Positions 8,217-16,201 of a stretch of 32,572 bases of DNA are shown here, in pieces. The position numbers were made by a program, and so were the translations under genes. This DNA is from Erysipelotrichia bacterium. GTDB lineage: Bacteria > Muiribacteriota > Ozemobacteria > Ozemobacterales > Ozemobacteraceae. Position 1 is the stretch's first letter, and the number at the start of each line of letters is the position of its first letter. Location of the stretch: the NCBI GenBank assembly GCA_009928855.1, contig SABV01000012.1:1-32572 (forward strand), in the 5' to 3' direction. The notes below the pieces were generated by a model, which was not told where the DNA came from, did no database searches, and saw only the letters and a list, made by a program, of their open reading frames with translations.

Positions 8217-9032
8217 ATGTCTATGGTTTCAATGAAAAGCTTGCTCGAAGCCGGCGTACATTTCGGGCACCAGACCAGAAGATGGAATCCCAAAATGGCA
8301 AAATACATCTTCACCGCCCGCAACGGCATTTACATTATCGACCTGCAGAAAACAACCAAGCTGCTTGATGAAGCTTGTGATTTCATCAAAAGCGTAGTGC
8401 GCGAAGGCAAACCTATTCTTTTCGTAAGCACCAAGCGCCAGGCCCAGGAAATCATCAAACAGGAAGCCGAACGCTGCGGTATGTTTTTTATCAACTATCG
8501 CTGGCTCGGCGGCATGCTGACCAACCATGTCACCATCGAAAAACGAATCAATCGCTTAAAAGAGCTGAATGATCTTATCGACAGCGGCAAAATTGAATCT
8601 TATCCCAAAAAAGAAGCCTCTAAAATGCGCAAAGAACGCGAAAAACTTGATCGCGCTCTCGGCGGCATCAAAGATATGAAGGGCATGCCCGGTGCGATCT
8701 TTGTTATTGACCCACACAAAGAAGCTATCGCTGTGGCAGAAGCCAAGAAAATCGGTATTCCCATAGTTTCTGTCGTAGACACCAACTGTGACCCCGACAA
8801 CATCGATTTCGTAATCCCAGGCAACGATGATGCTATAAGAGCAGTCAAGCTGGTTACCAGCCTCATTTCTGACTCTGCTCTCGAAGCTCTCGAAGGCAAA
8901 TCCTTCGGTGAAGCCAGCGAATCAGCAGAAGTAGAAGCTGCTATGGGCGCTGACGAAGTTGATATGGCCGCAGCTATTGGCAAGTTTGCGATAAATTCAG
9001 AAGACGCAGATGAAAAACTTGTAATCGACTAA
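8217..9032 (+). CDS. rpsB: 30S ribosomal protein S2
   Basis: Protein of 271 residues when started at the ATG at 8217. S2 binds the head-body junction of the 30S subunit and is needed for S1 binding. The N-terminal [22 protein letters not shown] is the family signature, followed by [17 protein letters not shown] and the conserved [11 protein letters not shown] and [12 protein letters not shown] segments. The start was chosen because GGAGGT (8202-8207) lies 9 bases upstream and because an earlier in-frame GTG at 8169 lies at or before the predicted transcript start. The C-terminal 40 residues are acidic and Ala-rich, slightly longer than in E. coli (241 residues). It heads the cluster and is followed 31 bases later by tsf, the usual bacterial pairing. 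Confidence 0.97.
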   Translation: MSMVSMKSLLEAGVHFGHQTRRWNPKMAKYIFTARNGIYIIDLQKTTKLLDEACDFIKSVVREGKPILFVSTKRQAQEIIKQEAERCGMFFINYRWLGGMLTNHVTIEKRINRLKELNDLIDSGKIESYPKKEASKMRKEREKLDRALGGIKDMKGMPGAIFVIDPHKEAIAVAEAKKIGIPIVSVVDTNCDPDNIDFVIPGNDDAIRAVKLVTSLISDSALEALEGKSFGEASESAEVEAAMGADEVDMAAAIGKFAINSEDADEKLVID

Positions 9033-9063
9033 TTTTTTACAGCAGAATTGAAAGGTGGAAACT

Positions 9064-10161
9064 ATGCAGATTACCGCTCAAATGGTTAAAGATCTTCGTG
9101 AAAAAACCGGCGCTGGCATGATGAAATGCAAAGAAGCGCTTGCAGAATGCAATGGCAACCTGGAAGAAGCAATCGATTTTCTTCGCAAAAAAGGTCTTGC
9201 ATCAGCCGACAAACGCTCTGGCCGCGCAACCTCACAGGGTCTGGTCATTCCTTTGACCACAGCTGACAGACGCACTTCTGCAATCGTTGAAGTCAACTGC
9301 GAAACCGATTTCGTAGCCAGAAACGATGATTTCGGAACTTTTGCCAACAAAATTGCCGAGCTGGTGCTCAATAATCCATCAGTAAAAACTGTTGAAGACC
9401 TTAACAAACTCAGCATCGAAGGCCAGTCTGTTGAAGAATTCGTAAAAACGATGATCGCCAAAACAGGCGAAAATATCTCCATCAGCCGCGCTGAACATCT
9501 CTCTTTTGCCGCCGGCCAGAACGGTATCTTCGATACCTACATCCACGGTGAAGGAACCATCGGTGTTCTCATTCAGACTAAAACAGAAACTGAAGCTGCT
9601 AGCAAAAATTCCGAACTGAGCAATTATGTGCACGAAGTAGCTCTTCAAGTTGCTGCCATGAATCCAATGGCTTTGTCTTCCGATTACATCACCCAGGAAG
9701 ACAAAACCAGAGAACTCAATATTGCCATCGACAAAACAAAAGCCGAACTGATTGCAAAATCCGTTAACAAAGCTCTTGAAAAAGAAAAAATCAATCCTGC
9801 TCATGTTGACAGCGAAGACCACATGAAATCTAACATGGAAAAAGGCTGGATTACTCAAGAAGCGGTAGACAAAGCGCGCGAAATCATTAAAACGGTTTCT
9901 GCTTCAGCCGCCGCTAGTCTAGACGATAAAATGATTCACTCAATTGCAGAAGGCAGATTGAAAAAATATTTCAAAGAAAACTGTCTCCTTGAACAGGCCT
10001 ATGTTAAAGATGACAAAAAATCAATCGCTGACCTCACCACTGAAGTGTCCAAAGCAATCGGTGCCAAGGTTGAGCTGGTTACCTTCCGAAGATGGGCTCG
10101 CGGCGAAGCCGCTGCCGCTGAAGCTTCACAACAGGAAAACTCTGCTGAAGCAGCCGGATAA
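9064..10161 (+). CDS. tsf: Elongation factor Ts
   Basis: Protein of 365 residues. EF-Ts is the guanine-nucleotide exchange factor for EF-Tu. The N-terminal UBA-like domain (MVKDLREKTGAGMMKCKEAL, then EEAIDFLRKKG) and the EF-Tu contact motif VNCETDFVARND are intact, as is the core HEVALQVAAMNP. The C-terminal coiled-coil and tail (LEQAYVKDDKKSIADL, FRRWARGE) are present. It is longer than E. coli EF-Ts (283 residues), consistent with the long form that carries two core subdomains plus extra helices around residues 215-300. The ATG at 9064 is preferred over a GTG at 9055 because that GTG is part of the AAAGGTGG ribosome site. Cotranscribed with rpsB. Confidence 0.96.
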   Translation: MQITAQMVKDLREKTGAGMMKCKEALAECNGNLEEAIDFLRKKGLASADKRSGRATSQGLVIPLTTADRRTSAIVEVNCETDFVARNDDFGTFANKIAELVLNNPSVKTVEDLNKLSIEGQSVEEFVKTMIAKTGENISISRAEHLSFAAGQNGIFDTYIHGEGTIGVLIQTKTETEAASKNSELSNYVHEVALQVAAMNPMALSSDYITQEDKTRELNIAIDKTKAELIAKSVNKALEKEKINPAHVDSEDHMKSNMEKGWITQEAVDKAREIIKTVSASAAASLDDKMIHSIAEGRLKKYFKENCLLEQAYVKDDKKSIADLTTEVSKAIGAKVELVTFRRWARGEAAAAEASQQENSAEAAG

Positions 10162-10202
10162 GGTTAAGTGAAACTGTCTCCGAAAAACTTGAAACACTGA
10201 AA

Positions 10203-10233
10203 TTAGAGACGCCTGTTTTACAGGCGTCTCTAA
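10203..10233 (+). terminator. Perfect 14-bp hairpin between tsf and pyrH
   Basis: The arms TTAGAGACGCCTGT (10203-10216) and ACAGGCGTCTCTAA (10220-10233) are exactly complementary around a 3-base loop. No U-tract follows on either strand, so this is not a textbook intrinsic terminator. It could be an RNase or processing barrier, a partial terminator or an mRNA-stabilising element that sets pyrH apart from the ribosomal genes. Confidence 0.6.
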
Positions 10234-10263
10234 CCCTGTAAACCGGTTTAATCAGGATATAGC

Positions 10264-11001
10264 ATGCCAGAAAATTTTTGTGATCGCAAGCCCTTGTTTA
10301 CAAGACCTCTGCTCAAACTCAGTGGCGAAATGTTTGGTGGAAAAGATGGCTATGGCTTTGACCGTGCAACACTCGAAAACTTTGCCGGCGAAATAAAAAC
10401 ACTGGTCGACCATGGCATTACACCAGGCATTGTAATCGGTGGCGGCAATTTCTTTCGTGGCGCCAAATCCTCTCTGCCGGCTGTCAAAAGACACAGAGGT
10501 GATGCCATAGGCATGCTGGCAACCGTAATGAACGCTATCTGTTTTGCCGAGCATCTCGAAGCTGCGGGCGTCAAAACGGCCGTTTTTTCGGCAATGCCTG
10601 TCGGTACAATGACCCGCTTTTACGATATCGACGAAGCCTGCAAATTTCTCGATCAGGGCGTTGTCTGCCTTTATTCCGGCGGAACAGGCAACCCCTATTT
10701 CAGCACCGATTCTGGTTCTGCCCTCAGGGCAATCGAAACAAGCTGTGACGTTCTGATAAAAGGCACCAAGGTTGACGGAGTCTACGATTCTGACCCCGCC
10801 AAAAATCCTGCAGCCAGAAGATTCTCAAAAATCACCTACCGGGAAGTCCTTGAAAGAGGCCTTGGAGTCATGGACCTGGTAGCAATCACACTCTGTCGCG
10901 ACAACAAAATGCCGCTGAAGGTTCTCTCGTTAAACGAACCTGGCATTCTTCTGCAAGCCTGCATGGGAGAAACCGCCGGAACAGATGTCGTCGAAAGTTA
11001 A
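10264..11001 (+). CDS. pyrH: UMP kinase
   Basis: Protein of 245 residues. PyrH phosphorylates UMP to UDP with ATP in pyrimidine nucleotide synthesis and belongs to the amino-acid kinase fold, unlike eukaryotic UMP kinases. Diagnostic segments are LLKLSGEMFGG (phosphate loop), VIGGGNFFRG, GDAIGMLATVMNAI, SGGTGNPYFSTDSGSALRAIE and KVDGVYDSDPAKNP, all collinear with the family. The usual TTD is STD here. There is an extra N-terminal stretch of about 15 residues before the first strand. The ATG at 10264 has AGGA 9 to 10 bases upstream. Position between tsf and frr is the standard order in many bacteria. Confidence 0.95.
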   Translation: MPENFCDRKPLFTRPLLKLSGEMFGGKDGYGFDRATLENFAGEIKTLVDHGITPGIVIGGGNFFRGAKSSLPAVKRHRGDAIGMLATVMNAICFAEHLEAAGVKTAVFSAMPVGTMTRFYDIDEACKFLDQGVVCLYSGGTGNPYFSTDSGSALRAIETSCDVLIKGTKVDGVYDSDPAKNPAARRFSKITYREVLERGLGVMDLVAITLCRDNKMPLKVLSLNEPGILLQACMGETAGTDVVES

Positions 11002-11025
11002 TATCTACAGGAGGAATTCTTGCAA

Positions 11026-11586
11026 ATGTCTCTCGAATCAGTAGTAAATGATGCAAAAAACAAAATGCTTCAGTCTATAGAAGTGTTAAAAAAAGAATAT
11101 TCAACAATGAGAACTTCAAGAGCAACCCCTTCGTTGCTCAGCAGAATCATGGTATTGCAATATGGCCAGGAAGTGCCGCTTCAGCATGTGGCATCGGTAT
11201 CAGCCCCCGACCCAAAATCTCTGGTCATACAACCATGGGATAAATCGGTTCTGAGCGAGATCGAAAAGGCCATACAGAAATCAGATCTCGGCCTGAATCC
11301 GCAGAATGATGGCAATCTGATTCGCCTGCCGATTCCTCCGCTCACCGAAGAAAGACGCAACGATCTTGTAAAAAATGCCAAGAAAAAAGCTGAAGAATAC
11401 AAGGTTGCCCTGCGCAACGTAAGAAGAGATGCCAATGATGTTCTCAAGGCTCTTGAAAAGAAAAGCGAAATTACTCAGGATGAATGCAAAAAAACCCTTG
11501 ATCGCATCCAGAAGCTGACTGATGAGTATGTAGATACCATTCAAAAAGTATTTACAGCCAAAGAAAACGAAATCCTCGGGAAATAA
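11026..11586 (+). CDS. frr: Ribosome recycling factor
   Basis: Protein of 186 residues. RRF, with EF-G, splits post-termination ribosomes. The sequence follows the family throughout: KKEYSTMRTSRATPSLL near the start, VPLQHVASVSAPDPKSLVIQPWDKSVL, NPQNDGNLIRLPIPPLTEERR in the hinge, and a C-terminal helix with VRRDANDVLKALEKKSEITQDE. Length is the usual 185. An AGGAGG site (11009-11014) precedes two possible starts: ATG at 11026 (11 bases away) and an in-frame TTG at 11020 (5 bases away, adding two residues). I chose the ATG. Stop at 11586 is 4 bases before the ferredoxin start. Confidence 0.96.
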   Translation: MSLESVVNDAKNKMLQSIEVLKKEYSTMRTSRATPSLLSRIMVLQYGQEVPLQHVASVSAPDPKSLVIQPWDKSVLSEIEKAIQKSDLGLNPQNDGNLIRLPIPPLTEERRNDLVKNAKKKAEEYKVALRNVRRDANDVLKALEKKSEITQDECKKTLDRIQKLTDEYVDTIQKVFTAKENEILGK

Positions 11587-11590
11587 CCAG

Positions 11591-11761
11591 ATGTATAGAA
11601 TAACAGAAGAGTGTGTATCATGCGGAACATGCCACTCAATCTGCCCGGTTAAAGCCATAAAAATAGGTTTTCCATACGTCATTACCAGCAAATGCACCAG
11701 TTGCGGAAAATGCGCTGAAATTTGCCCGGTTGACGCAATCGTAGCTGACGACGACCAGTAA
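11591..11761 (+). CDS. Small 2[4Fe-4S] ferredoxin
   Basis: Protein of 56 residues. Two classical cluster motifs are present: C8-x2-C11-x2-C14-x3-C18-P (CVSCGTCHSICP) and C35-x2-C38-x2-C41-x3-C45-P (CTSCGKCAEICP), as in clostridial-type bacterial ferredoxins. This gives a low-potential cytoplasmic electron carrier with two cubane clusters. The ATG at 11591 is 4 bases after the frr stop, without a strong ribosome site of its own, so translation is probably coupled. The stop TAA is at 11759-11761, 11 bases before uppS. A ferredoxin at this place suggests supply of electrons to a neighbouring or unlinked iron-sulfur enzyme, such as those of the MEP isoprenoid pathway that feeds UppS; that link is a guess. 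Confidence 0.9.
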   Translation: MYRITEECVSCGTCHSICPVKAIKIGFPYVITSKCTSCGKCAEICPVDAIVADDDQ

Positions 11762-11772
11762 AAGCCAACCGG

Positions 11773-12531
11773 ATGATCGATACCAGAGAAGCTTTAAAAA
11801 CCGAATTTCTAAACCAGATTGACAGAGACAATATTCCCGCCCATATTGGCATCATCATGGACGGAAATGGTCGCTGGGCTAAAGGCCGGGGCAAAACCAG
11901 AATACATGGACACCAGGAAGGCGCAAGGCGCGTTAAAACTATAGTCAGATTTGCCAACGACCTGGGCGTAAAACATGTGAGCCTTTACGCCTTTTCGGTC
12001 GAGAACTGGGCCAGACCAAGCTTTGAAGTTTCGGCTCTGATGCGCCTCATCAAAGCTTACATAGTCAGAGAGCGAAACGATCTGCATGCCGAAGGTGTAA
12101 AATTCAGATTGCTCGGCAGACTCGAAGAACTCGCCCCCGAAATTATAAAAGAGGCAGAAGTTTCGACAAACCTGATGAAAAATAACCCCGGACTGTCGCT
12201 GAATCTCTGCATCAACTACGGCGGCCGGGCCGAAATAGTCGATGCAGTAAAAAAAATCATCAAAGCCGGCTACCAGGCTGATCAGATAACAGAAGACCTG
12301 ATAAGTCGCCATCTCTACTGCCCGGATCTTCCAGACGTCGATCTGATGGTCAGAACCAGCGGCGAAATGAGAACCAGCAACTTTCACCTCTGGCGCGGAG
12401 CTTATTCAGAACTTTACTTCACTCCTGTATTGTGGCCCGATTTTGACGATGTCGAACTGTTGAGAGCTATAGCAGCCTACCAGGGCCGAGAGCGGCGATT
12501 CGGCAAAATCAGCGAACAACTGGGAGAATAA
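11773..12531 (+). CDS. uppS: Isoprenyl transferase (undecaprenyl diphosphate synthase)
   Basis: Protein of 252 residues. UppS adds cis-isoprene units to farnesyl diphosphate to make the C55 lipid carrier used for peptidoglycan and O-antigen. Conserved regions are HIGIIMDGNGRWAKGRG (catalytic D30), HQEGARRVK, LYAFSVENWARP, LNLCINYGGRAEI, DLMVRTSGEMRTSNFHLW and YSELYFTPVLWPDF, covering all five family regions. Length is typical. LWRGAYSE has Arg where Gln is most common, a minor change. It is separated from cdsA by 6 bases, and the uppS-cdsA order is widely conserved. Confidence 0.96.
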   Translation: MIDTREALKTEFLNQIDRDNIPAHIGIIMDGNGRWAKGRGKTRIHGHQEGARRVKTIVRFANDLGVKHVSLYAFSVENWARPSFEVSALMRLIKAYIVRERNDLHAEGVKFRLLGRLEELAPEIIKEAEVSTNLMKNNPGLSLNLCINYGGRAEIVDAVKKIIKAGYQADQITEDLISRHLYCPDLPDVDLMVRTSGEMRTSNFHLWRGAYSELYFTPVLWPDFDDVELLRAIAAYQGRERRFGKISEQLGE

Positions 12532-12537
12532 TACAAA

Positions 12538-13317
12538 ATGCTAGCAAGAATTCCGGTAATCCTGGTTGGTATTCCGGCCGCCTACGGTCTTCTGGTGGCT
12601 GCAGGCGACCTTGTAAGAATGCTTGTGCTTACCGTCATCTGCATCTTTGGGCAGTTTGAACTTAATAAAATACTAAACCGCGAACAACCGCAAAAACCTT
12701 TAATAGAATGGTTATGCGCGATCTGCATGCTTGCCGGCGCACACTTTTATGGCGAACGCGGCCTTATTTATACCTTTGCCGCCTCCGTAACTGCACTCAT
12801 GACCGCTACTGTGCTGCGTGGTCTTCGCGGAAATGGCAGTCAGAGATTCTCTAACTCCATATTCAGTCTCATATACCTGCCTTTCTGTCTGGGCTTTTTT
12901 CTAATGCTGGCAAAAAACTATGGCGGACAAACCCTGTTTGTAATTATTGCCGCAGTATGGGCCCTTGACATAGGCGCTTACGCATTCGGCATGAGCCTGC
13001 GTGGACCGCGACTGTCACCGCAGATCAGCCCGAACAAAACGATTTCAGGTGCTGCCGGTGGAGCATTCAGCTGTATAACATTTGTAATGCTCGCAGGGCA
13101 CTACCAGTTTCTTGCCGTTTCCCAGAACAGACTCTGGGTAATGGCTCTGTCTGTCGCAATTATAGGGCAGATTTCAGATCTGTTCGAATCAATTCTCAAA
13201 CGCGAATCAGAGATAAAAGACTCTGGCGCACTTCTCGGGGCGCACGGCGGAGTTCTCGACCGAATAGACAGTATTCTATTTCTCGGGCCGTTGTGTTATG
13301 CTCTCTACGCTTTATAA
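12538..13317 (+). CDS. cdsA: Phosphatidate cytidylyltransferase (CDP-diglyceride synthase)
   Basis: Protein of 259 residues, an integral membrane protein with about seven or eight hydrophobic segments. CdsA joins CTP and phosphatidic acid to CDP-diacylglycerol, the precursor of membrane phospholipids. The family signature is visible as SPNKTISGAAGGAF and, in the C-terminal part, GQISDLFESILKRESEIKDSGALLGAHGGVLDRIDS, which contains the metal-binding acidic residues and the KD-S-G pattern. The normal LLPGHGG reads LLGAHGG. The segment VWALDIGAYAFG has the conserved membrane Asp. In many genomes dxr follows cdsA; here rseP follows directly after 21 bases. Confidence 0.93.
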   Translation: MLARIPVILVGIPAAYGLLVAAGDLVRMLVLTVICIFGQFELNKILNREQPQKPLIEWLCAICMLAGAHFYGERGLIYTFAASVTALMTATVLRGLRGNGSQRFSNSIFSLIYLPFCLGFFLMLAKNYGGQTLFVIIAAVWALDIGAYAFGMSLRGPRLSPQISPNKTISGAAGGAFSCITFVMLAGHYQFLAVSQNRLWVMALSVAIIGQISDLFESILKRESEIKDSGALLGAHGGVLDRIDSILFLGPLCYALYAL

Positions 13318-13338
13318 TTTGTCTGGAAAGGTCTTCGG

Positions 13339-14550
13339 ATGTCAGCATTGCTTTACGTCATTATAAAAACCATTCTTTCGATCTGTTTTGTTCTGGTAAG
13401 TATCGCACTTGTTCATGAACTGGGGCACTATGTAACCGCCAAACTCTCTGGGGTATGGGTGCTCGAATTTGCGATCGGCTTCGGTAACCGCCTCATTAAA
13501 AAGCAATGGGGTGAAACACTCTATTCTCTGCGTCCTTTTCCGCTCGGTGGTTTCGTAAGACTTGCCGGAATGGATAACGTGGAAGAAGAAACCCCTGAAG
13601 GCGAAAAACCAGAAGTAGACGAAGATCTGCCACTTGTGCCGCCTGACCACCCCAAAAGCTACCTTAGCAGACCGGCATGGGCAAAAATCATAGTATTGTC
13701 AGCCGGTTCAATAATGAATCTGGTCTGGGCGATAGTCCTTTTTATCACTATTTATGCCATTTCTGGCGGCCCACTCACCAACATTGCCGTCATGGACGCA
13801 TCTCCGGAAAAACCGGCCTATGTTGCAGGCATCCGCTCAGGCGACATTATCACAGCAATCGACGGCCACAAGCTTTCTGACTGGAGTGATGGCATCACCA
13901 TCATCAACAACTCCGCCAACAAACAAATCGTTTTGAGCGTGGCCAGGAATCACCCGATCCACAAATCTGCCGCCGGCGGCGGAATAATGCAGGAAGACAT
14001 CGCAGTAAACAATGGTTCATACGCAGTTCACGACCAGGAGATCCTTGAAGTAAAGGTAACTCCTGAAGGCACAATGGGATCAGCTAAAATTGGCATAAGC
14101 CTGGCGCCCAATAATTTCGACTTTCAGACGCTTCCATTCGGCAAAGCCGTAGAAAAAGGCATAAGAGACGGACTAAACGTAATTGCCCAGACGGTGACCG
14201 GTCTTTTCAAGATGTTTACCCGTGAAACCCAGGCCGATGTAGCCGGACCGGTTAAAATCATGAAAATGATCAAAGATCAGTCGTCAAAGGGAATTTTTGA
14301 TCTGCTTTATCTGACCGCGATTCTCTCAGTCAATATCGGGCTCATCAATCTTCTACCACTTCCGGTTCTCGACGGTGGTCGAGTTGTATTTGTGCTTCTT
14401 GAAGTCATTTTTTCGTTTATCAACCGCCTTTCGGGTTTAAAACTGGCCATTACCCCCAAAGTAGAAGAAACAATACATTTCGCCGGTATGATTTTTCTGC
14501 TCTGTCTTCTCGTTTTTGTTACCTACAAAGATGTCATGAGCTTCTTCTGA
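13339..14550 (+). CDS. rseP: RIP metalloprotease RseP (site-2 protease)
   Basis: Protein of 403 residues. RseP is an intramembrane zinc protease that cuts membrane-anchored anti-sigma factors and remnant signal peptides. The active site HELGH is at residues 26-30 within the first membrane helix (SIALVHELGHYVTAK), and the third zinc ligand is in LLPLPVLDGGRVVF (338-351, D345). A PDZ domain lies between (SPEKPAYVAGIRSGDIITAIDG). The segment IGFGNRLIKKQWGETLYSLRPFPLGGFVRLAG is characteristic of the family. Three or four membrane helices are visible. Residues about 75-105 form an acidic insert (EEETPEGEKPEVDED) that is longer than in common homologues. Last gene of the cluster. Confidence 0.95.
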   Translation: MSALLYVIIKTILSICFVLVSIALVHELGHYVTAKLSGVWVLEFAIGFGNRLIKKQWGETLYSLRPFPLGGFVRLAGMDNVEEETPEGEKPEVDEDLPLVPPDHPKSYLSRPAWAKIIVLSAGSIMNLVWAIVLFITIYAISGGPLTNIAVMDASPEKPAYVAGIRSGDIITAIDGHKLSDWSDGITIINNSANKQIVLSVARNHPIHKSAAGGGIMQEDIAVNNGSYAVHDQEILEVKVTPEGTMGSAKIGISLAPNNFDFQTLPFGKAVEKGIRDGLNVIAQTVTGLFKMFTRETQADVAGPVKIMKMIKDQSSKGIFDLLYLTAILSVNIGLINLLPLPVLDGGRVVFVLLEVIFSFINRLSGLKLAITPKVEETIHFAGMIFLLCLLVFVTYKDVMSFF

Positions 14551-14570
14551 TATCGCGAACATTGCGCAAA

Positions 14571-14611
14571 CAAAGAGCGGGGTTGTCTCACGTAGACAAT
14601 CCCGCTCTTTG
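14571..14611. terminator. Strong 18-bp hairpin between convergent rseP and the LEA-like gene
   Basis: Arms CAAAGAGCGGGGTTGTCT (14571-14588) and AGACAATCCCGCTCTTTG (14594-14611) pair with a single G:U and a 5-base loop. It starts 20 bases after the rseP stop and ends 12 bases from the stop of the opposing gene. On the minus strand TTTGCG follows; on the plus strand no U-run. A bidirectional terminator is the likely role. Confidence 0.7.
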
Positions 14612-14623
14612 CATAGAAAAAAC

Positions 14624-15343
14624 TTAAAAATTGAGCCGCCGGGTAAATGGTATTTCAACCCCCCCGAGCTTTAAGCGAAACTCGGCGGTGCCACTGATTT
14701 TAACCATGCTTTTGATATCTTCAGAAACCTTACCGTTTTTTTGCCCGAGCAGCCCCTTTAAAAGCATCCTGGGATTGCTTTCTAAAGCTTTCTGCAGACC
14801 ACGCCTGGTCATAATCGAGTCAACGCTGCAGGAAACAGGCACAATGGTGTTGCTGCTGGCAGCAAGTAGAACTTTTGGCGATGCCTGCATGCCTTTGGCA
14901 ACGGTGTAACCGGCGAGATTCACGTTAAAATTCAAATTCTGAAAAACCATCGAAAGAGGCAGAGTGTTTTTGACCATAAAATTGAAACGGGCACGCGTTA
15001 TTCGGTCTGTAAGACTTTCGGGGTCAAGAACAGCACGGTCGAGACTGATAAAAATCTTTTGCGAAATTTTGCCCACATAATGATCCATATTGATAAAGAA
15101 ATAAATCATCAGCAGTGTGGCGATAACAACAGTCGCCATAAAAGCTATTGCTATGCGCTTTACCAATAGCGAAAAAGACAATTTCTTTTTTTCTTTGCCG
15201 CCAGAAGAGCTTTTTCTGGAAACAGATTTTTTTTCGGGCTCACGCCGCCCAGACTCGGTGCGACGATCCTGTTTTTTTCGCCTGTCATTTGCATTGCTCT
15301 CAGAGTCACGCCTGCTGTTTGATTGTCTTCTATCTACTGCCAT
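14624..15343 (-). CDS. Membrane-anchored protein with LEA-2/WHy-like domain
   Basis: Protein of 239 residues. The first 58 residues are highly charged and Arg/Lys-rich (DRRQSNSRRDSESNANDRRKKQDRR), followed by one membrane helix (about 62-84, IAIAFMATVVIATLLMIYFF). The rest would be periplasmic. Residues about 115-239 resemble the LEA type 2 fold: an FNVNLAGYTVAKGMQ strand, alternating hydrophobic strands and a conserved-looking hydrophobic core, ending SGTAEFRLKLGGVEIPFTRRLNF. That match is from sequence pattern only. Function unknown; LEA-2 domains in bacteria are linked to envelope or desiccation proteins. A TATAAT sequence overlaps the start ATG, and no good ribosome site is seen, yet no other Met occurs before residue 70, so the start is uncertain. 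Confidence 0.6.
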   Translation of the reverse strand: MAVDRRQSNSRRDSESNANDRRKKQDRRTESGRREPEKKSVSRKSSSGGKEKKKLSFSLLVKRIAIAFMATVVIATLLMIYFFINMDHYVGKISQKIFISLDRAVLDPESLTDRITRARFNFMVKNTLPLSMVFQNLNFNVNLAGYTVAKGMQASPKVLLAASSNTIVPVSCSVDSIMTRRGLQKALESNPRMLLKGLLGQKNGKVSEDIKSMVKISGTAEFRLKLGGVEIPFTRRLNF

Positions 15344-15366
15344 TATACCAACCCAAAAAAAGAATT

Positions 15367-15395
15367 TTGCACAACCGTCAAACTGACGCTATTCT
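15367..15395 (+). promoter_or_regulatory. Sigma70-type promoter of the thiN operon
   Basis: TTGCAC (15367-15372) and TATTCT (15390-15395) are 17 bases apart. The region lies in the divergent gap between the LEA-like gene and thiN, 65 bases before the thiN start, and is followed by AT-rich DNA. Confidence 0.5.
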
Positions 15396-15459
15396 ATTAC
15401 TTAAAGAAAAAAAATTCCAATTAAATTAAACAGCCAGGTGTTTTCAGGAGCAATGTAAT

Positions 15460-16197
15460 TTGAACACAGAATCAGACTGCACATCGACGCCGCGAACCTG
15501 CCCCTGCAATGAAAAAGCTGCAGTATTTCTGAATGGCGAATGCGACTTGCCGCCTGATTTTTTCAGAAAAACAACTTTCTATAACGATTTCGATTTTTTC
15601 TGTGCCGATGGCGGTGCCAACATTGCTATCAAATTTGGCATAATACCGACCGCCGTTATCGGCGACATGGATTCGATCACCCATTCCAATCGACGCAAAC
15701 TCGAAAAACTGAGCAAGTTTGTCGTTTACCCGGCAGACAAAGAACAAAGCGATGGCGAGCTTCTTTTAGATTTTCTTGAGAAGCAGGGCTATGCCATGAT
15801 ACATATTTTTGCCGCAACCGGTGGCCGGCTGGACCAAACTCTTTTCAATATTCAACTGCTGCAAAAACACGAACAATGCCGCATTATCACCAAAAACGAA
15901 GAGATATTTTTCATCAGGTCAGGCAGCGTCATCACACATAAAATTGATTGCCTGGCATCGCTGATTCCAACAACGCCAAAGGTCTGTGGCGTCAGTCTTG
16001 AAGGTTTCAAATTCAACCTGAAGTCAGCTGATTTGAATTATGCCTCTACACTTACACTAAGCAATATGATAATATCTGATCAGGCATACGTTTATTATCG
16101 AGAGGGCGGATTGCTGCTTGTGCTGGCAAAACAACCAGAAAAAGGCAACACCAGCATTCCGGGCAAATTACAGCTAATTAAAGGAAAAAGGGCTTAA
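15460..16197 (+). CDS. thiN: Thiamine diphosphokinase
   Basis: Protein of 245 residues that starts with TTG. ThiN transfers pyrophosphate from ATP to thiamine to give thiamine diphosphate. Family motifs are CADGGANIAIKFG, VIGDMDSI, PADKEQSDGELLLDFL (catalytic DKxxSD region) and GGRLDQTLFNIQLL. The C-terminal domain (about 150-230) is a beta-sandwich that binds thiamine; YASTLTLSNMI is its usual end. The CAGGAG site at 15445-15450 is 9 bases from the TTG, and no in-frame ATG exists until the GDMDSI motif, so TTG is the best start. An out-of-frame ATG-TAA at 15453-15458 lies between the site and the TTG. The gap to the next gene is only 4 bases. Confidence 0.9.
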   Translation: MNTESDCTSTPRTCPCNEKAAVFLNGECDLPPDFFRKTTFYNDFDFFCADGGANIAIKFGIIPTAVIGDMDSITHSNRRKLEKLSKFVVYPADKEQSDGELLLDFLEKQGYAMIHIFAATGGRLDQTLFNIQLLQKHEQCRIITKNEEIFFIRSGSVITHKIDCLASLIPTTPKVCGVSLEGFKFNLKSADLNYASTLTLSNMIISDQAYVYYREGGLLLVLAKQPEKGNTSIPGKLQLIKGKRA

Positions 16198-16201
16198 CGG
16201 T

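Noticed and set aside
9379-9858. 159-codon minus-strand open frame inside tsf
   Set aside because: Antisense to a fully conserved elongation-factor gene; Phe-rich shadow of Glu/Lys-rich coding, typical of an artefact.
11281-11697. 138-codon minus-strand frame across frr and the ferredoxin
   Set aside because: Shadow of two conserved genes; no promoter or ribosome site.
11809-12387. 192-codon minus-strand frame inside uppS
   Set aside because: Entirely antisense to the conserved prenyltransferase.
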